From positions 62,001-126,000 of the forward strand of contig NZ_CP076019.1 in assembly GCF_018623055.1 (NCBI RefSeq): a DNA stretch of 64,000 bases, in the 5' to 3' direction. The notes beneath the pieces were generated by a model, which worked only from the letters and a program-made list of their open reading frames with translations, did no database searches and was not told where the DNA came from. The stretch is from Halorubrum sp. 2020YC2. Its GTDB lineage: Archaea > Halobacteriota > Halobacteria > Halobacteriales > Haloferacaceae. A program made the position numbers and the translations under genes. Positions within the stretch are counted from its first letter, which is position 1. Each line of letters starts with the position of its first letter. Below are positions 61,597 through 64,000 of this stretch, piece after piece.

Positions 61597-62121
61597 ATGA
61601 CCCGACGCGATCCCTTCGACGAGATCGAAGACCTGCTCGAACGGATGGGCCGCGAGTTCGAGGAACTCGGCGGCACGCTGGAGGGGACCGGTCCCGAGGT
61701 CCCGCGCTTCCCCGGCGCCCGCGACGTCGACGTCGACGTGATCGAAGACGACGAGTCGATCACCGTCGTCGCCGACCTCCCCGGGTTCGACGCCGACGAC
61801 GTCGACGTCGAACTCCGCGACGACGCGCTCGTGATCGCCGGCTCCCGCGAGGAGTCGAGCGACTTCGACCTCGCCAACGAGAGCGACTCGGACGTCGAGG
61901 GAGACGCGGACGCCGAGGGCGGGGAGCGCGACGGCGCGGACGACGACGTGCGCTACCATCGGCGCGAACGACGCCTGGAGTCCGTCTCCCGGCGGGTCCC
62001 GATCCCCCAACCGGTCGAGGCGGACGCGGCGACCGCCTCCTTCGACGCCGGCGTGCTCACCGTGACGCTTCCGAAGCGCTCGCCCGACGACGACCGCGGG
62101 CACACGATCGACGTTAGCTGA
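61597..62121 (+). CDS. Hsp20 small heat-shock protein (long form)
   Basis: 174 residues from the ATG at 61597; the open frame upstream overlaps the divergent phr promoter. The alpha-crystallin domain runs from ~residue 45: VDVIEDDESITVVADLPGF, VDVELRDDALVIAGSRE, then a ~30-residue acidic insertion (NESDSDVEGDADAEGGERDG) before YHRRERRLESVSRRVPIP and the C-terminal LTVTLPKRSP. Binds unfolding proteins. Divergent from photolyase and next to a second Hsp20 gene. Confidence 0.92.
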   Translation: MTRRDPFDEIEDLLERMGREFEELGGTLEGTGPEVPRFPGARDVDVDVIEDDESITVVADLPGFDADDVDVELRDDALVIAGSREESSDFDLANESDSDVEGDADAEGGERDGADDDVRYHRRERRLESVSRRVPIPQPVEADAATASFDAGVLTVTLPKRSPDDDRGHTIDVS

Positions 62122-62191
62122 GTCTCTGACGCGTCGTCGGGATCGACGCCGTCACCCGCCCCGGCCGCGAGATAGCACGCCTCACTCGCCG

Positions 62192-62198
62192 TTTAATA
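62192..62198 (+). promoter_or_regulatory. TATA box of leaderless promoter for second hsp20
   Basis: TTTAATA is centred 27 nt before the ATG at 62222 inside GCCGTTTAATACC, the normal spacing for leaderless haloarchaeal genes. Confidence 0.65.
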
Positions 62199-62221
62199 CC
62201 TCACGGCGCCTTCCTGTTGGT

Positions 62222-62635
62222 ATGAAAACGACGAATCTCTTCGACGAGATCGAGCAGTTCCTCGGCCGCTCCCGCTTCGCGGGCGAGCGAGCATGGGGCC
62301 GCGACCTCCGGACCGCGGACATCGACGTCGCGGAGTACGACGACGAGTTCGTCGTGATGACCGACCTCCCGGGGTTCGACCGCGAGGAGATAGACGTTCG
62401 CGCCCGTGGCGACCGGCTCACCATCGCCGCCGAGCGCGACGCGGAACGCGAGGATCCGGACCGACGGTACCTCCGCCGCGAGCGCCGCCACGAGTCCGTC
62501 ACCCGGAGCGTCAACCTCCCCCCGACCGCCCGGTCCGAGGACGCGACCGCGACGTACCGTCACGGCGTGCTCACCGCGACGATCCCGCTCGACGCCCCCA
62601 ACGCGGACGAGGGGCACCGGATCGACGTGAACTGA
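62222..62635 (+). CDS. Hsp20 small heat-shock protein (short form)
   Basis: 137 residues. Alpha-crystallin domain: IDVAEYDDEFVVMTDLPGF, DVRARGDRLTIAAERDAERE, YLRRERRHESVTRSVNLPP and LTATIPLDAPNADEGHRID, without the acidic insertion of its neighbour. The two may be ancient paralogues that co-assemble. Its 3' end, including the stop, has been duplicated in a 21-nt unit. A leaderless promoter supports the start. Confidence 0.92.
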   Translation: MKTTNLFDEIEQFLGRSRFAGERAWGRDLRTADIDVAEYDDEFVVMTDLPGFDREEIDVRARGDRLTIAAERDAEREDPDRRYLRRERRHESVTRSVNLPPTARSEDATATYRHGVLTATIPLDAPNADEGHRIDVN

Positions 62636-62658
62636 CCGCGGATCGACGTGAACTGACC
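62618..62658. repeat. 21-nt tandem duplication across the hsp20 stop codon
   Basis: CGGATCGACGTGAACTGACC occurs at 62618-62637 and again at 62639-62658, one base apart. The first copy encodes the last residues and stop of Hsp20; the second is untranslated. Identity is perfect, so the duplication is recent or maintained. Confidence 0.85.
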
Positions 62659-62715
62659 GGACCGACGCCCTCCTCGGCCGATGCTTTCTCAACGACTCCC
62701 GTGTTAGCGTGCCGC

Positions 62716-63348
62716 ATGAATGACGCCGACGACGCGGCCGCCAGGCGCGAACTGGTGCGCGCGCTCCGCGACCGCCTCGACGCGAGCGAGCGGACCCTGT
62801 CGGCGATCGGCGCCGTCCCGCGCCACGAGTTCGTCCCGGAGCCGCAGCGGCCGGCGGCGTACGCCGACCGCCCGCTCCCGATCGGGCACGACCAGACGGT
62901 CAGCGCCCCGCACATGGTCGCGTTGATGACCGACCTCCTCGGGGTCGAGCGCGGCGACCGCGCCTTCGAGGTGGGGACCGGCTGCGGCTACCACGCCGCG
63001 GTCGTGTCCGAGGTCGTCGGTCCCGGGAACGTCTTCTCGGCCGAGCGCGTCCCGGAACTGGCCGCGGACGCCCGGGAGCGACTCGACCGTCTCGGTTACG
63101 ACGTGACGGTCGCGGCCGGCGACGGCCGCGAGGCGTTCGCGGACGAGGCCCCGTTCGACGCCGCCTACCTCACCTGCGCGGCGCCCGAGTCGGTCCCGGA
63201 CCCCATCGTCGACCGCGTCCGGACGGGCGGCCGCGTCGTCGCTCCCGTCCGCGAGGCCGGCGGTCAGCGGCTCGTCAGACTCGAGCTCCGCGAGGACGGA
63301 ATCGACCGCGAGGACCACGGAGGAGTGCGGTTCGTTCCGATGCGGTAG
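62716..63348 (+). CDS. pcm: Protein-L-isoaspartate O-methyltransferase
   Basis: 210 residues from the ATG at 62716. SAIGAVPRHEFVPEPQRPAA, then GHDQTVSAPHMVALMTDLL is the substrate loop and active-site motif, and FEVGTGCGYHAAVVSEVVG the S-adenosylmethionine pocket. TGGRVVAPVREAGGQRLVR closes the fold. Repairs isoaspartyl residues in aged proteins, fitting with the chaperone genes beside it. Confidence 0.93.
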   Translation: MNDADDAAARRELVRALRDRLDASERTLSAIGAVPRHEFVPEPQRPAAYADRPLPIGHDQTVSAPHMVALMTDLLGVERGDRAFEVGTGCGYHAAVVSEVVGPGNVFSAERVPELAADARERLDRLGYDVTVAAGDGREAFADEAPFDAAYLTCAAPESVPDPIVDRVRTGGRVVAPVREAGGQRLVRLELREDGIDREDHGGVRFVPMR

Positions 63349-63455
63349 CCGACGCCCGCCGAGAGGAGGGTCCCCGAACCGCGTCGCTCGTCACCGGACC
63401 TCGGCGTCGGTCCGCCGAACGCACAGTTTTAGAGGACCGAGTCCCGAGTCCGGCC

Positions 63456-64000
63456 ATGGACGAAGCGTCGCTCAGGGCGGACATGATAGAGGGGCTCGAA
63501 CACCAGATCGGCGAGCCGATCGAGCCGCCCGTGCTGACCGCGCTCCAGCGCGTGCCACGCGACCCCTTCGTGGACGACGCTCCCCGCGGTGGTGCCGCCG
63601 ACGGCGACGATCCCCACTCGCTCTCGCTCGCGACCGTGGTCCGGCTCGTCACTGCGCTCGACGTCGAGGAGGGGGACTCGGTCCTCGTCGTCGGCGCCGG
63701 AGTCGGCTACTCGGTCGCGATGCTCGCGGAGATTGCCGGCGCGCGTCACGTTCACGCGGTCGACATCGACCGCTCGGCCGTCGTCGCCGCGCGGTCGAAC
63801 CTCGACGCGGCCGGCTACGGGGCGGTCCTCGTCGACCGCGCCGACGGCGCGGACGGGCTTCCGGCGTACGCGCCGTACGACCGGATCCTCCTCGAAGCCG
63901 CCGTGGTCGAGCCGCCGCGCGCCCTCCGGGAACAGCTGGCGCCCGGCGGCCGGATCGTCTACCCGCGGGGCGCCGGCGTCCAGACGGTCGCGGCGATCGA
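63456..64000 (+). CDS. PCMT-like methyltransferase paralogue (3' end missing)
   Basis: Starts at the ATG at 63456 (MDEASLRADMIEGLEHQIGE); the frame is open to the window end, ~181 codons. ALQRVPRDPFVDD and VLVVGAGVGYSVAMLAEIAG correspond to the PCMT N-terminal and SAM-binding parts, and YDRILLEAAVVEPP to the strand after the usual product loop. But the SAPHM motif of true PCMTs is replaced here by LSLATVV, so isoaspartate repair is doubtful. Such tandem divergent PCMT copies occur in haloarchaea. Function unknown. Confidence 0.82.
   Translation, partial: MDEASLRADMIEGLEHQIGEPIEPPVLTALQRVPRDPFVDDAPRGGAADGDDPHSLSLATVVRLVTALDVEEGDSVLVVGAGVGYSVAMLAEIAGARHVHAVDIDRSAVVAARSNLDAAGYGAVLVDRADGADGLPAYAPYDRILLEAAVVEPPRALREQLAPGGRIVYPRGAGVQTVAAI

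Noticed and set aside
1-64000. CRISPR array or cas genes
   Set aside because: No regularly spaced direct repeats with unique spacers were seen, and none of the genes resemble Cas proteins.

Overview
The window comes from a high-GC, extremely halophilic archaeon, most likely Halorubrum or a close relative. The evidence is strong G+C bias, very acidic proteins, many GTG starts, leaderless promoters with a TATA box about 27 nt before the start codon, and archaeal or haloarchaeal markers (L15e, thermosome, UbaA, HemAT, F420:NADP oxidoreductase, CobY/CbiZ). The genus is inferred from gene content and style, not from a search. Both ends cut a gene: an RlmE methyltransferase at the left and a PCMT-like protein at the right.

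Layout. 1-9.9 kb: rlmE; a cytoplasmic chemotaxis transducer fused to a UgpB-like solute-binding domain; a minus-strand run of glycerate kinase, ornithine-cyclodeaminase-family enzyme and dihydrofolate reductase; a purine permease and a GfcR-type PRTase regulator. 10-16 kb: a complete Dpp/Opp-type ABC importer (SBP, two permeases, two ATPases). 16-26 kb: multicopper oxidase, polyprenyl synthase, F420H2:NADP oxidoreductase, MazG, HemAT, an orphan formate-dehydrogenase-like molybdoenzyme, an internally duplicated membrane protein and a Bat-type regulator. 26-36 kb: thioredoxin, then a tightly overlapped cobalamin operon read leftward (cobT-cbiA-cbiB-cobS-cobY-cobD-cbiZ-cobA/cobQ fusion) covering late corrin-ring amidation, nucleotide-loop assembly and cobinamide salvage. 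36-41 kb: L15e, UbaA, RidA and tRNA-Ser(GGA). 41-42.3 kb: an accessory patch with duplicated tRNA 3' ends, a structured repeat and an IS6-family insertion sequence. 42-64 kb: topoisomerase I, a PAS histidine kinase, thermosome, BCCT transporter, CbiX/DR2241, prephenate dehydratase, CysS, threonine ammonia-lyase, photolyase, two Hsp20 proteins and two PCMT-type genes.

The most unusual things are two. First, the MCP-UgpB fusion at 800-3322 has no signal peptide or membrane segment, so it looks like an intracellular sensor of a glycerol-3-phosphate-like ligand that feeds the chemotaxis machinery. Second, a ~330-350 nt non-coding repeat family has five copies here (6634, 18340, 41145, 56170, 58333). 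Each copy has a long inverted repeat whose two arms change together between copies, a constant box between structured domains, and hypervariable loops, several of them packed with small triloop palindromes. This covariation suggests a selected RNA or DNA structure; one copy is flanked by 14-nt near-identical direct repeats that could be a target-site duplication. I do not recognise the family.

Smaller oddities are a BtuR-CobQ fusion, chained GTGA stop/start overlaps in the cobalamin operon, short duplications that span or start at the stop codons of three genes, and a PCMT paralogue that lacks the usual SAPH motif.
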